A stretch of DNA of 64,000 bases from Methylophilaceae bacterium (GTDB lineage Bacteria > Pseudomonadota > Gammaproteobacteria > Burkholderiales > Methylophilaceae). Location of the stretch: NCBI GenBank assembly GCA_947379975.1, contig CANCPF010000001.1:75575-139574 (forward strand). Direction: 5' to 3'. Under the pieces are notes generated by a model. The model was not told the DNA's origin. It searched no databases and was given only the letters and a program-made list of their open reading frames with translations. The position numbers and the translations under genes are program-made. Below, piece by piece: positions 1-8,779 of this stretch (within the stretch, counting starts at the first letter, position 1; each line of letters begins with the position of its first letter).

Positions 1-12
1 GCTTGCTAAGTT

Positions 13-1305
13 TTAGGTATGTAACTTTCGATATAGAGTACGCTCACTAATCCCTAGCGTTTTAGCCAGCGCTTTACGGTCTCCTTGATGGTTTGTAGCA
101 GCCCATTGTAAATAATGTTGCTCTGCTTCCTCTAGTGGAACAATAGTCGGCGAAATAACCTGCTCCAATGGCTTAGATTCAACAGATTCTAAGCACAAAT
201 GCTCAGGCAGAATAGTTTCACTGTCGGTCATCAGACTTGCACGCTCAAGAATGTTACGTAGCTCGCGAATATTTCCTGGAAAATCGTATAATTTAAGTTG
301 CGCGAGCGCATTAGGATGTAAATTAAGCTTACGTTCAGGATTAATACGAGCCAGCAAAGTAGCGGCTAATAAAGGAACATCTTCGCGCCGATCTGATAAT
401 GATGGCAGATGAATCGGGAACGTGCTAATGCGGTAATACAAGTCCTTGCGGAAGCTTTCTTGTTCCACCATCTTTTTCAAATCACGATGCGTCGCTGACA
501 CCAACCTAAAATCCGCCCTTAACGGCTCGACACCCCCAACGCGACGGTAGGTGCCAGTTTCAAGTAGACGCAACAACTTAACTTGCAGATTAAGCGGAAT
601 ATCGCCGACTTCATCAAGAAACAAGGTGCCGCCACTGGCACTTTCTACTAAGCCATGTTTGCGCTGGGTTGCGCCAGTAAATGCGCCTTTTTCATAACCG
701 AACAGCTCGCTCTCAAATAAAGATTCAGTCAAACCAGAACAATCGACCACCACATAAGGCTTATTTGCACGGCGACTGGCATTGTGTAGCGCCTGCGCTA
801 GCAATTCTTTACCAGTACCTGACTCGCCTAGCAGTAACACTGAAGCCTCTGATGGTGCTACCCGCTCAACTAGACCCAGCATATTATTAAACACAGTCGA
901 ACGCCCGACCAAACCGCGTGCGGATGGTTGAGCACTGGCATCTCGAATAGTTTGTATCATTTCTACGTAATAGGCGATTTCACCACTACTGTTAAGAATT
1001 GGTGTTAACTCAACGTCGACGTGCTCTTCCCCGCGCGGTGTTTGATGCAAATGCAACACACGCTGCGAACGACCAGTAACTGCACTTAGTTTGAGCGGGC
1101 AAGATTCTCCAACCTCATCACAAGGCCGACTAAAGTGATGAGAAACTTCGTAACAATGCCTACCTGCAAGCGGTAATGAATCACCATATTCAGCTCTATA
1201 AGCACTATTAGCGGCAATAATAGTGTAGTTTTTATCCATCACGATACGTGGTTGAGGTTGGCTATCTAAATAGGAGAGTAATTCTACAATTTGAGAGTCC
1301 GACAT
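13..1305 (-). CDS. Sigma-54-dependent activator with Cys-rich PAS domain
   Basis: Bacterial enhancer-binding protein of about 430 residues. An N-terminal PAS-like sensor (about 15-120) is followed by an AAA+ domain with Walker A GESGTGKE (about 160-167) and the sigma-54 contact loop GAFTGA (about 207-212). A C-terminal Fis-type helix-turn-helix ends in [10 protein letters not shown]. The PAS domain has C51, H56/H57, C62 and C69 (CYEV, RPCDE, SCPL), a pattern suited to a metal, haem or Fe-S ligand, so redox or oxygen sensing is plausible but inferred. I chose the ATG at 1305 over upstream starts because GGA lies just upstream and because the region above it holds operator-like repeats. The gene is divergent from ccoG and may control it. 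Confidence 0.85.
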   Translation of the reverse strand: MSDSQIVELLSYLDSQPQPRIVMDKNYTIIAANSAYRAEYGDSLPLAGRHCYEVSHHFSRPCDEVGESCPLKLSAVTGRSQRVLHLHQTPRGEEHVDVELTPILNSSGEIAYYVEMIQTIRDASAQPSARGLVGRSTVFNNMLGLVERVAPSEASVLLLGESGTGKELLAQALHNASRRANKPYVVVDCSGLTESLFESELFGYEKGAFTGATQRKHGLVESASGGTLFLDEVGDIPLNLQVKLLRLLETGTYRRVGGVEPLRADFRLVSATHRDLKKMVEQESFRKDLYYRISTFPIHLPSLSDRREDVPLLAATLLARINPERKLNLHPNALAQLKLYDFPGNIRELRNILERASLMTDSETILPEHLCLESVESKPLEQVISPTIVPLEEAEQHYLQWAATNHQGDRKALAKTLGISERTLYRKLHT

Positions 1306-1323
1306 TACACATTCCAACTTAAG

Positions 1324-1378
1324 CGCCAAAATTGACAGTTTACGCCAAAATTCAACAATAAAAATGCCACTTTTGACA
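1324..1378. promoter_or_regulatory. Three phased 14-bp repeats, candidate enhancer sites
   Basis: Read on the plus strand, CGCCAAAATTGACA (1324-1337), CGCCAAAATTCAAC (1343-1356) and TGCCACTTTTGACA (1365-1378) are related. Starts are 19 and 22 bp apart, about two helical turns each. They lie about 100-150 bp upstream of the candidate sigma-54 promoter at 1475 and just above the activator gene, as activator-binding sites for such proteins often do. Binding by the adjacent regulator is inference. Confidence 0.4.
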
Positions 1379-1474
1379 CACTCGTATTTAATTACGCTTT
1401 TTAACAATTACAAATGTAGTAGGTAGATTATTTTCCCTAACAGAATCAATAAGATGGATAATTAAAAGTAGCAC

Positions 1475-1490
1475 TGGCATAGTTAATGCA
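1475..1490 (+). promoter_or_regulatory. Candidate sigma-54 promoter for ccoG
   Basis: TGGCATAGTTAATGCA contains GG (1476-1477) and GC (1488-1489) separated by exactly 10 bp, the invariant -24/-12 geometry, and resembles TGGCAC-N5-TTGCA. It points toward ccoG, about 140 bp upstream of its start, and lies next to a sigma-54 activator gene. A chance match in AT-rich DNA is possible. Confidence 0.45.
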
Positions 1491-1631
1491 TTAAAAGATA
1501 TGCAAAACAAATGCCGATCAGATAGTGACAAAATATCTAAAATATTAAGCCTAGAAAAACAATAAGATCAGTAAATATTTCGTTTATAAAAATAATCGCT
1601 AGCCGCAAACCTATAAAAGAAAGTTGAAAAC

Positions 1632-3101
1632 ATGAACGACGAAGGCATCAGCAAAAATGAGAAAAACACGGTTCCTTTAAACGAGCTGGTTATTTCCCTT
1701 TATGAATCTCAAGATAAAATATACCCACGCAGCGTTTCGGGCTTCTTTACCAAGTGGCGCTGGGCTATGATCTGGCTGACTCAGTTAGTTTTTTATGGAA
1801 TACCATGGCTCGAATGGGGCCAGCGCCAAGCGCTGTTATTTGATTTAGGGTCTAGACGTTTTTATATCTTTAACTTAGTCCTATACCCGCAAGACTTAAT
1901 TTACTTGACTGCGATTTTGATTATATCGGCGCTGTCACTCTTCCTCTTTACTGCCATCGCCGGTCGTTTATGGTGTGGCTACACTTGCCCACAAACCGTT
2001 TACACCGAAATATTTCTTTGGATAGAACATAAGATTGAAGGTGACCGCGCCGCACGCATAAAGTTAGATGGCACACAATTATCAGCTAAAAAGTTATATA
2101 AAAAAGGCGCCAAACATTTTGTGTGGATTACTTTTGCTTTATGGACTGGCTTTACCTTTGTAGGTTATTTCTCGCCCATACGCGATCTTGCATCATCAAC
2201 TTTAAGCTTAAGCTTAGGTCCATGGGAAACCTTCTGGATCTGTTTTTACGGTTTCGCAACTTATGGCAACGCAGGTTTTATGCGTGAGCAAGTCTGTAAA
2301 TACATGTGCCCTTATGCCCGCTTTCAAAGTGCGATGTTTGATGACGATACGCTTATTGTGACTTACGATGAAGAACGTGGCGAACCGCGCGGCAGTCGTT
2401 CACGCAAAGCGGAAGTGAACACCAAAGAATTAGGTTCGTGTATTGATTGTAGTTTGTGTGTGCAAGTTTGTCCAACCGGTATTGATATTCGTAAAGGTTT
2501 GCAATACGAATGCATCGGTTGTGGTGCTTGTGCAGATGTGTGTGACACGGTGATGGATAAGATGGGTTATGCGCGTGGGTTGGTCAAATACTCCACACAA
2601 AATGCTATCACTAACAAATGGACGCATAAGCAAATGGTGCAACGTATTTTAAGACCTAGAGTCCTAATTTATACCGCGATACTAGGCTTAATTATCATAG
2701 GCTTGATAACGAGCCTATGGCTGAGAACACATTTCAGGGTCGATGTAATCCGTGACCGTGGTGTGATGGAGCGCTTGTCTGATGACGGCAAACTGGAAAA
2801 TGTCTATCGCTTACAAATTATGAATGGTACTGAGTCTGTACAACACTATAGACTTAGTGCAACTGGCATTAAAGATTTGGAAATCGAGTCAGAAGCCGTG
2901 ACTGAAGGCGATGAATCTGATTATAAAAAACATAACAATACGATTATGGTCAATCCTACTGAATCACGCTGGTTGATTGTAGATTTAAAAATTCCTGATG
3001 GTAGTTTGGAGTCAGGCTCACATAAAATCGAGTTTCAAATTGAAGCGGTTGAGAGTAAAGAAATAGTGACTGAAAAATCAGTGTTTTTGGTGCCTAGATA
3101 A
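1632..3101 (+). CDS. ccoG: Cytochrome oxidase accessory protein CcoG (FixG/RdxA)
   Basis: Membrane-bound polyferredoxin of 489 residues, the usual family length. The family is needed for copper handling during cbb3 oxidase assembly and is proposed to reduce Cu(II). Several membrane helices lie in the first half, with the conserved WCGYTCPQTVYTEIF segment near residue 115. Two ferredoxin-type clusters near 269-310 read CIDCSLCVQVCPTG and CIGCGACADVC. The C-terminal part (about 370-489) is the periplasmic immunoglobulin-like FixG domain. No ccoNOP genes are in the window; the next genes encode a bd oxidase instead. A candidate sigma-54 promoter lies upstream. Confidence 0.93.
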   Translation: MNDEGISKNEKNTVPLNELVISLYESQDKIYPRSVSGFFTKWRWAMIWLTQLVFYGIPWLEWGQRQALLFDLGSRRFYIFNLVLYPQDLIYLTAILIISALSLFLFTAIAGRLWCGYTCPQTVYTEIFLWIEHKIEGDRAARIKLDGTQLSAKKLYKKGAKHFVWITFALWTGFTFVGYFSPIRDLASSTLSLSLGPWETFWICFYGFATYGNAGFMREQVCKYMCPYARFQSAMFDDDTLIVTYDEERGEPRGSRSRKAEVNTKELGSCIDCSLCVQVCPTGIDIRKGLQYECIGCGACADVCDTVMDKMGYARGLVKYSTQNAITNKWTHKQMVQRILRPRVLIYTAILGLIIIGLITSLWLRTHFRVDVIRDRGVMERLSDDGKLENVYRLQIMNGTESVQHYRLSATGIKDLEIESEAVTEGDESDYKKHNNTIMVNPTESRWLIVDLKIPDGSLESGSHKIEFQIEAVESKEIVTEKSVFLVPR

Positions 3102-3249
3102 CCTATAGCTGGCATGTTTCAAGGTTTGTAGGCCTCGCGCTAGTAGTAGCCTTAAACAGCGACTTCGTGCCACATTTTAATTAAAGAACCTTTAGCCTAC
3201 AATAGGCCATTAATAACAGATTGGTTTTATAAAATATTAAAGTTTACAA

Positions 3250-3450
3250 ATGCTAACTAACTATATTAACCATTTAAAGCGCCTCAAAGAAGCTAGTAAT
3301 ACTAGTCACTTAATGCTTGAAATTACCCTAATTATTGTGCTTAAAGTAATTTTGCTATGGTTGCTGTGGGCACTCTGTTTTTCTCAGCCAATCGCTAAGG
3401 ATGCTAGGCAATTGGCTGTTACACGAATGATATTGAACCGATCTAATTAA
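3250..3450 (+). CDS. cydP: Small cytochrome oxidase-associated membrane protein CydP
   Basis: A 66-residue protein with one hydrophobic helix (about residues 24-46) and the motif LWALCFSQPIAKDARQ, which I recognise from the small CydP-type proteins encoded just upstream of cydA in many proteobacteria. It ends 15 bp before cydA. The first ATG (3250) gives a longer cytoplasmic head than usual; an internal ATG at 3313 (MLEITLIIV) would fit the core family. Neither has a clear ribosome binding site. A role as an accessory subunit of the bd oxidase is inferred from family and position. Confidence 0.7.
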   Translation: MLTNYINHLKRLKEASNTSHLMLEITLIIVLKVILLWLLWALCFSQPIAKDARQLAVTRMILNRSN

Positions 3451-3465
3451 ATAGGCTTTTACTTT

Positions 3466-5040
3466 ATGTTACCTTCTGCTGAAGTTGTCGATCTTTCCCG
3501 TTTGCAATTCGGTGCAACTGCGCTTTATCATTTTCTGTTCGTCCCTCTTACACTCGGGCTGTCGTGGATTCTAGTCATTATGGAATCCGTCTACGTCATG
3601 ACGGGGAAGCAAATTTACCGAGATATGACCAAGTTTTGGGGCAAGTTATTCGGTATCAATTTTGCTCTGGGTGTAACTACTGGCTTAACCATGGAGTTTC
3701 AGTTTGGCACCAACTGGGCTTACTACTCACATTATGTCGGGGATATATTCGGCGCGCCCTTGGCCATTGAAGGCTTGATGGCTTTCTTCTTAGAGTCTAC
3801 CTTTGTAGGACTCTTTTTCTTTGGCTGGGATAAGCTCTCAAAAGAGAAACATTTAATGGTTACGTTCCTAGTGGCCTTAGGCTCAAATTTATCAGCGTTA
3901 TGGATTTTGATTGCTAATGGTTGGATGCAAAATCCGGTAGGTGCTGAATTCAACTATGAAACCATGCGTATGGAAATGACTAGTTTTACCGCGCTTATTT
4001 TCAATCCTGTGGCGCAAGTGAAATTTGTGCATACAGTAGCCGCTGGTTACACAACAGCCTCAATGTTTGTTCTAGGTATTTCCTCTTGGTACTTACTCAA
4101 AAAACGTGATATTGGCTTTGCGCTGAGATCAATCGCAGTTGCCTCCGGCTTTGGTTTAGCTTCAATTCTATCCGTCATTATCTTGGGTGATGAGTCTGGC
4201 TACACTACCGGCGAGGTGCAAAAAGCAAAACTAGCTGCAATTGAATCTGAATGGCATACAGAACCCGCTCCTGCATCCTTCACTATTTTCGGCTTACCCA
4301 ATCAGGCTGAAGAGCGCACTGACTTCGCAATTAAAGTGCCTTATCTATTGGGTCTCATTGCAACACGCTCCTTAGATGAAAAAGTCACAGGCTTATCAGA
4401 AATTAAAACACAGAATGAGTCGAGGATTCGCAATGGCATGCAATCCTATGCGGACTTACAGCGACTAAAGAGTGGCGACAAATCTGAACTGTCCATGGCC
4501 GCATTTGAAAAGACTAAACAGGATTTAGGCTACGGTTTACTCCTTAAGAAATATACGCCCAATGTAACGGATGCGACTGAAGCGCAAATCCATCAAGCGG
4601 CTGCCGATACCATTCCTAATGTATTTACCCTATTCTGGTCTTTCAGAGTCATGGTGGCGATGGCCTTCCTGATGTTCTTTATCTTTGCCGCATCCTTCTA
4701 CTTCATGATCAAGCGTAATTTAGAAAAGCAAACATGGTTGCTACGTTTGGCACTTTACTCAATACCGGTGCCATGGATTGCTGCAGAAATGGGCTGGGTA
4801 GTTGCTGAGATGGGTCGCCAGCCTTGGACGATTTCAGGCATATTACCTACGCATTTATCGACATCGTCCTTATCCGCAGGCAATTTATACTTCAGTTTGA
4901 TAGGCTTTATGAGTTTCTATACGATACTTTTGATCATTGAAATGTTCTTAATGTTCAAATATGCACGCCTTGGGCCATCTAGCTTACATACAGGCCGTTA
5001 CTTTTTTGAAAAAAATCAACCCGCAACTAGTCGCGCGTAA
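3466..5040 (+). CDS. cydA: Cytochrome bd ubiquinol oxidase subunit I
   Basis: Catalytic subunit of the bd-type quinol oxidase, which reduces oxygen to water in the inner membrane with high affinity and carries haems b558, b595 and d. At 524 residues it closely parallels E. coli CydA. Visible signatures are the N-terminal His in [16 protein letters not shown], the [20 protein letters not shown] block, [12 protein letters not shown], and GRQPWTISG in the late quinol-site region. The Q-loop (about 255-365) is long, as in the E. coli type rather than the short CioA type. It heads cydA-cydB-cydX, with 9 bp before cydB. Confidence 0.97.
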   Translation: MLPSAEVVDLSRLQFGATALYHFLFVPLTLGLSWILVIMESVYVMTGKQIYRDMTKFWGKLFGINFALGVTTGLTMEFQFGTNWAYYSHYVGDIFGAPLAIEGLMAFFLESTFVGLFFFGWDKLSKEKHLMVTFLVALGSNLSALWILIANGWMQNPVGAEFNYETMRMEMTSFTALIFNPVAQVKFVHTVAAGYTTASMFVLGISSWYLLKKRDIGFALRSIAVASGFGLASILSVIILGDESGYTTGEVQKAKLAAIESEWHTEPAPASFTIFGLPNQAEERTDFAIKVPYLLGLIATRSLDEKVTGLSEIKTQNESRIRNGMQSYADLQRLKSGDKSELSMAAFEKTKQDLGYGLLLKKYTPNVTDATEAQIHQAAADTIPNVFTLFWSFRVMVAMAFLMFFIFAASFYFMIKRNLEKQTWLLRLALYSIPVPWIAAEMGWVVAEMGRQPWTISGILPTHLSTSSLSAGNLYFSLIGFMSFYTILLIIEMFLMFKYARLGPSSLHTGRYFFEKNQPATSRA

Positions 5041-5049
5041 AGGTACATC

Positions 5050-6195
5050 ATGACATTCTTTAATTACGAAATGCTCAAGCTCATCTGGTGGCTATTTATA
5101 GGGGTTCTACTGATAGGGTTTGCCGTCATGGATGGTTTTGATTTGGGCGTTGCATGCTGGCTTCCATTTCTAGGAAAGTCAGACAATGAACGTCGGGTGA
5201 TTATTAATACCATAGGGCCTACTTGGGAAGGCAATCAGACTTGGTTGGTGACTGCAGGCGGCGCTATTTTTGCAGCATGGCCACTCGTCTATGCCGCAGC
5301 TTTTTCAGGGCTTTATATCGCGTTATTGTTGGTACTATTTGCGTTATTCTTTCGTCCTGTCGGTTTCGATTATCGGAGCAAATTGGCTGACCCACGTTGG
5401 CGTAATGGCTGGGATTGGGCGCTATTTGCAGGGGGTGCCATTCCAGCGTTAGTATTTGGTGTTGCTTTTGGCAACCTGTTTCTTGGGGTACCTTTTCATT
5501 ATGACGACACCCTGCGTTCATTCTACACGGGTAGCTTTTGGCAATTGCTCAATCCATTCGCACTCCTTTGTGGTGTAGTCAGTTTAACGATGCTGATGAT
5601 GCACGGTGCTGTTTACCTTCAATTACGTACAGATGGCGCGGTACAGAAACGTGCTCAAAAGGCAGCACTTTTTACGGGTATCGTTTGTGCGTTAGCATTC
5701 GCGCTAGCAGGGATATGGATTGCATACGGTATTGATGGCTATGTCGTCACTTCAACCCAAGATGTGAATAGTGCACTTAACCCACTTGCTAAAACAGTAC
5801 AAAAATCTGCTGGCGCATGGCTCACCAACTATCAAACTTATCCATGGATGATATTAGCCCCCGTACTCGGTTTTGGCGGCATTGCATTATCACTATTAAC
5901 TGCAAGCCTTAATAAGGAACGCACCGCCTTCGTTTTCAGCAGCCTCACCATTGCAGGCATTATTCTGACGGCAGGCTTTTCAATGTTCCCATTCATTATG
6001 CCTTCCAGTTCAGATCCAGTAAGTAGCTTAACAATCTGGGATGCAGTTTCAAGTCAAAAAACCTTAGGGATTATGTTTGTAGTCACCATTATTTTCTTAC
6101 CCTTGATTTTGATCTATACCTCATGGGTGTACAAAGTTTTGCGTGGCAAAGTAACCGTTCAATCGATTAAAGACAATACGCATACTGCGTATTAA
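5050..6195 (+). CDS. cydB: Cytochrome bd ubiquinol oxidase subunit II
   Basis: Second subunit of the bd oxidase, a 381-residue inner-membrane protein with multiple helices that pairs with CydA. Family signatures are clear: MDGFDLGVACWLPFLG near residue 28, GPTWEGNQTWLVTAGGAIFAAWP near residue 57 (the full stretch runs through this block), and a late FPFIMPSS segment. The length matches the family. It starts 9 bp after cydA and is followed by cydX, so the three are almost certainly co-transcribed. Confidence 0.97.
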   Translation: MTFFNYEMLKLIWWLFIGVLLIGFAVMDGFDLGVACWLPFLGKSDNERRVIINTIGPTWEGNQTWLVTAGGAIFAAWPLVYAAAFSGLYIALLLVLFALFFRPVGFDYRSKLADPRWRNGWDWALFAGGAIPALVFGVAFGNLFLGVPFHYDDTLRSFYTGSFWQLLNPFALLCGVVSLTMLMMHGAVYLQLRTDGAVQKRAQKAALFTGIVCALAFALAGIWIAYGIDGYVVTSTQDVNSALNPLAKTVQKSAGAWLTNYQTYPWMILAPVLGFGGIALSLLTASLNKERTAFVFSSLTIAGIILTAGFSMFPFIMPSSSDPVSSLTIWDAVSSQKTLGIMFVVTIIFLPLILIYTSWVYKVLRGKVTVQSIKDNTHTAY

Positions 6196-6219
6196 TTTGA
6201 TCAAATTAGGAGAAAAACG

Positions 6220-6321
6220 ATGTGGTATTTCACCTGGATATTAGGCGTTGGATTAGCTCTTGCATTTGGCATTATCAATGTCATGTGGCTAGAGTCTGAG
6301 CAGCCAGATGATGGTCAATGA
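6220..6321 (+). CDS. cydX: Cytochrome bd small subunit CydX
   Basis: A 33-residue single-helix protein beginning MWYFTWILGVGLALAFGIIN and ending in an acidic tail (WLESEQPDDGQ). This is the typical CydX sequence; CydX stabilises the haem sites of the CydAB complex. A good ribosome binding site (AGGAGA, 6208-6213) lies 6-7 bp before the ATG, and the gene follows cydB by 24 bp. Confidence 0.92.
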   Translation: MWYFTWILGVGLALAFGIINVMWLESEQPDDGQ

Positions 6322-6376
6322 TTAGTTAAGACGTAAGGATGTAACTATTTTTCGTATTTTTTCAAGGAGATTTAAA

Positions 6377-6562
6377 ATGAAATCTAATAGTGGTGGTATA
6401 GATCGCATCGTGCGCGTTTTAGCTGGGATAGCACTTTTGGCTTGGGTTATTTTATTTAATGGCCCTGCTTTGGCTTACATCGGCATTGTGCCACTAGCTA
6501 CAGGCATTATTGGCTGGTGTCCGGCATATACAATATTTGGCATCAATACCTGTAAAAACTAA
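6377..6562 (+). CDS. DUF2892 (YgaP-type) small inner-membrane protein
   Basis: A 61-residue protein with two hydrophobic stretches. It matches the DUF2892 pattern: a basic N-terminus with IDRIVRVLAGIALL, a GIVPLATGIIGWCPAY block, then FGINTC. The same unit forms the membrane part of YgaP rhodanese proteins, but here it stands alone. A strong AAGGAGA ribosome binding site precedes the ATG. Both cysteines (in GWCPAY and near the C-terminus) are conserved in the family. Function is unknown; position after cydX suggests co-expression with the oxidase. Confidence 0.8.
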   Translation: MKSNSGGIDRIVRVLAGIALLAWVILFNGPALAYIGIVPLATGIIGWCPAYTIFGINTCKN

Positions 6563-6641
6563 GTCAGATCGGATAGGAAGGAAATTGTAGAATGCAATTT
6601 CCTTTAATTTGCAAAAATAAATTGTAATGAAAGGGGCTCTA

Positions 6642-7025
6642 ATGAGTTCAGACCCAAGAGTGTTTTTTGCCGCTGAGCGTACATTATTAGCTTGGGTAAG
6701 GTCAGGCATAACGGTTATGGCACTTGGATTTGTAGTGGCTAAATTCGGTTTATTTCTAACACTTATTTTGTCTTCCAGCACAGCTTCAAAGACGGCTGCA
6801 AACCATCTACACCAAAGCAGCAGTCTCTCTAGCCTGTTTGGCATTGCGTTGGTGATTATTGGCGTTACCATTATATTAGGCGCGCAATTCAATCATAGCC
6901 GCTATGTACAAACACTTCCGCCAGAAGATGTGCCTAAACTCGCTATCAATTGGCTATCATCTTTGCTAAGTTTTTCCATAGCATGCGTTGGTGTGCTTCT
7001 GGCGATTTATCTTGTGTTTGCCTAA
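6642..7025 (+). CDS. DUF202 (YidH-type) inner-membrane protein
   Basis: A 127-residue protein with three predicted helices. The opening DPRVFFAAERTLLAWVRSG is the DUF202 signature. A later helix pair carries SLFGIALVIIGVTIILGAQF and the C-terminal helix ends in AIYLVFA. I prefer the ATG at 6642 to the one at 6627 because AAAGGGG lies at the right distance before it. No biochemical role is established for this family. It closes the plus-strand group that starts with cydP. Confidence 0.8.
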   Translation: MSSDPRVFFAAERTLLAWVRSGITVMALGFVVAKFGLFLTLILSSSTASKTAANHLHQSSSLSSLFGIALVIIGVTIILGAQFNHSRYVQTLPPEDVPKLAINWLSSLLSFSIACVGVLLAIYLVFA

Positions 7026-7056
7026 ATCATAAGAGCAATTGACCAGATGTATATAA

Positions 7057-8184
7057 TTAGAACAATTGCATAATGGATGTTGGCGCTACCGAAACAGTTT
7101 TAATTCTAAAATCATAAATCGCGACGGTTTTTTCACTTTCAGTTTCTATCGCCACTCGCCATTGGCCTGCCTGTAAATTCTGTTTATAAGTGTATCCTCT
7201 AAAACCGTTGTAGCGGCCGCCAGCTAAGGTGAAACCAATATGTGATTGTGTTAGCCAGCCTTGTTTCTTATCGTAAAACTGCCAGCGATGGTAGAGCTTG
7301 GTATTTAAGCCAGATGGTGCAAAAACTGATGAAATGCAATAAACGCGCTGGCCTGCTGTAATTTCCAAATCAGTGCTGGTTTTACGCCAAAATACCCACC
7401 AATCTGACGGCTGCTGCGACAACTGATAATCGCCATTCACTTTATTGAGTGAATAAGCCACTGCAATATCGCGTTTCACTAGCGGTACTGGTGGAATCAT
7501 ATCTGCAGCATAAGCAAACATTAGTCCTGCGGCAATTAACCAAACTGGGACAATGCTACCGTAATGATTAGGCGTATTTTTGTATAGCCAATGCGCAGCG
7601 CCTAAGCCCATTAAGGTACTTAAATAAAACCAAATCGGGTGAATACTGCCGATTAAAAAGGGCAAGGCAAAGTTAAACAATAACATCGCACAAAAACCAA
7701 ATAGCGCCCAGCTTAAAGTGAAGCGTTTATATTCATCTTCTAAATACTCATTGCCAACCAACATGACGCCTAACAATAATGACATTAGCCAGGCCAACCA
7801 ATGGCTGGCGCTTTTGAAATATAAAATAAAAAGAGAGCTTAATAAGTTACCGTAAATGAACTGCAATAAAAAATAAGGAAAGTTAGGCCAGTGATATTTA
7901 GAAAGATTAAAACGTATATAAATTTTACCTAGCCAGCTTGGAAAGCAAGTCGAATCAGCCAAAATATAGCTAGGCCTACCGATAACATAAAGAATCAAAC
8001 CTGCCGTAGCTAAATAAGCCGCAAAGATAAATAAATCTTGCGCGGCTACGTTCCGTCCTATGGTGAAGGCATCCCAAGCAAAACCACCAAAAAAGAAAAT
8101 GGCTGGGAAGAAGTCGCGCACCTTTAACATGTGGCGAACTAAATTTTGTACGTGCTTAGATTGTTTTATGGTGGTGATGAACAT
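7057..8184 (-). CDS. Multi-pass membrane protein with C-terminal DUF2914 domain
   Basis: A 375-residue protein. About eight hydrophobic helices fill residues 25-245, and a soluble C-terminal domain (about 265-370) follows. That domain contains HRWQFYDKKQGW, GFTLAGGRYNGFRGYTYKQ and GQWRVAIETES, the W-x-W and GxWRV pattern of DUF2914. The family is common in proteobacteria and its function is unknown. The gene converges on the DUF202 gene (31 bp apart) and lies downstream of another membrane protein on the same strand. Confidence 0.7.
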   Translation of the reverse strand: MFITTIKQSKHVQNLVRHMLKVRDFFPAIFFFGGFAWDAFTIGRNVAAQDLFIFAAYLATAGLILYVIGRPSYILADSTCFPSWLGKIYIRFNLSKYHWPNFPYFLLQFIYGNLLSSLFILYFKSASHWLAWLMSLLLGVMLVGNEYLEDEYKRFTLSWALFGFCAMLLFNFALPFLIGSIHPIWFYLSTLMGLGAAHWLYKNTPNHYGSIVPVWLIAAGLMFAYAADMIPPVPLVKRDIAVAYSLNKVNGDYQLSQQPSDWWVFWRKTSTDLEITAGQRVYCISSVFAPSGLNTKLYHRWQFYDKKQGWLTQSHIGFTLAGGRYNGFRGYTYKQNLQAGQWRVAIETESEKTVAIYDFRIKTVSVAPTSIMQLF

Positions 8185-8233
8185 ATTGAGTTGGTTTAAA
8201 CCTGTCGTTTAACTATTAATTCAAATCACAAAT

Positions 8234-8692
8234 TTAATTTAGCAGGTTAGCAAGAATAAAACCGATGACAATACCCGTGATTAGCGCAATAGTAACAGCG
8301 CGATAAGTAAGCACATCTTTAGAATAGCCGCGCTTGATGGCGACATAAGAAACCAGATAACCAACTGCATTCAGCAGCCAGATGATAGACAAGCTGAGCA
8401 CCTTTACAAGTAAAGGGCCAATAATAGGCACTAGCGTAATAATGCCTAATATCCAAGCAAATACATGAGAAGCTGCGGCTAATAGCACCACACCAGTGGT
8501 AACCGCTTTAGCATGCCAACCGAAATGCCAAGCTGCAAATACCGCCAAAACTAGGGCTATACTTAGCGGCAACATCCATTTCCATGCACCTAATTTGGTA
8601 GGCGAGACAATGCTTTCTTCGCTAAAAATATGTGCGTTGTCTAGGTCCGAATTATCTAGGTCTGCTTTAAATTGGTGCTCGGGAAGCGTCAT
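8234..8692 (-). CDS. Unrecognised membrane protein
   Basis: A 152-residue protein I do not recognise. The first 35 residues are hydrophilic and acidic (about DLDNSDLDNAHIFSEES). Hydrophobic segments follow at about 40-57, 65-82, 86-112 and 132-151, the last ending in GIVIGFILANLLN. No catalytic motif is visible. It sits 49 bp upstream of the DUF2914 gene on the same strand and may be co-transcribed with it. A long inverted repeat immediately precedes its ATG. Confidence 0.6.
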   Translation of the reverse strand: MTLPEHQFKADLDNSDLDNAHIFSEESIVSPTKLGAWKWMLPLSIALVLAVFAAWHFGWHAKAVTTGVVLLAAASHVFAWILGIITLVPIIGPLLVKVLSLSIIWLLNAVGYLVSYVAIKRGYSKDVLTYRAVTIALITGIVIGFILANLLN

Positions 8693-8693
8693 A

Positions 8694-8742
8694 ATCGATT
8701 ATGCAAAAATACGTATGATACATTTATTCTTGCATAACCGAT
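8694..8742. repeat. Inverted repeat between acnB and the membrane-protein gene
   Basis: ATCGATTATGCAA (8694-8706) pairs with TTGCATAACCGAT (8730-8742) with one mismatch across a 23-bp loop. It lies upstream of the start at 8692 and downstream of acnB. It could be an acnB transcript end or an operator; there is no T-tract typical of an intrinsic terminator. Confidence 0.4.
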
Positions 8743-8779
8743 GAATGTCACAAGTGAATTTTAATAATTGAAATAAGGA

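Noticed and set aside
1306..1407. Upstream extension of the sigma-54 activator (34 residues)
   Set aside because: It covers phased repeats that look regulatory, and the ATG at 1305 has a better ribosome site and fits a normal PAS start.
3105..3130. TGGCATGTTTCAAGG as a second sigma-54 promoter, before cydP
   Set aside because: The -12 element reads GG rather than GC at the required spacing.
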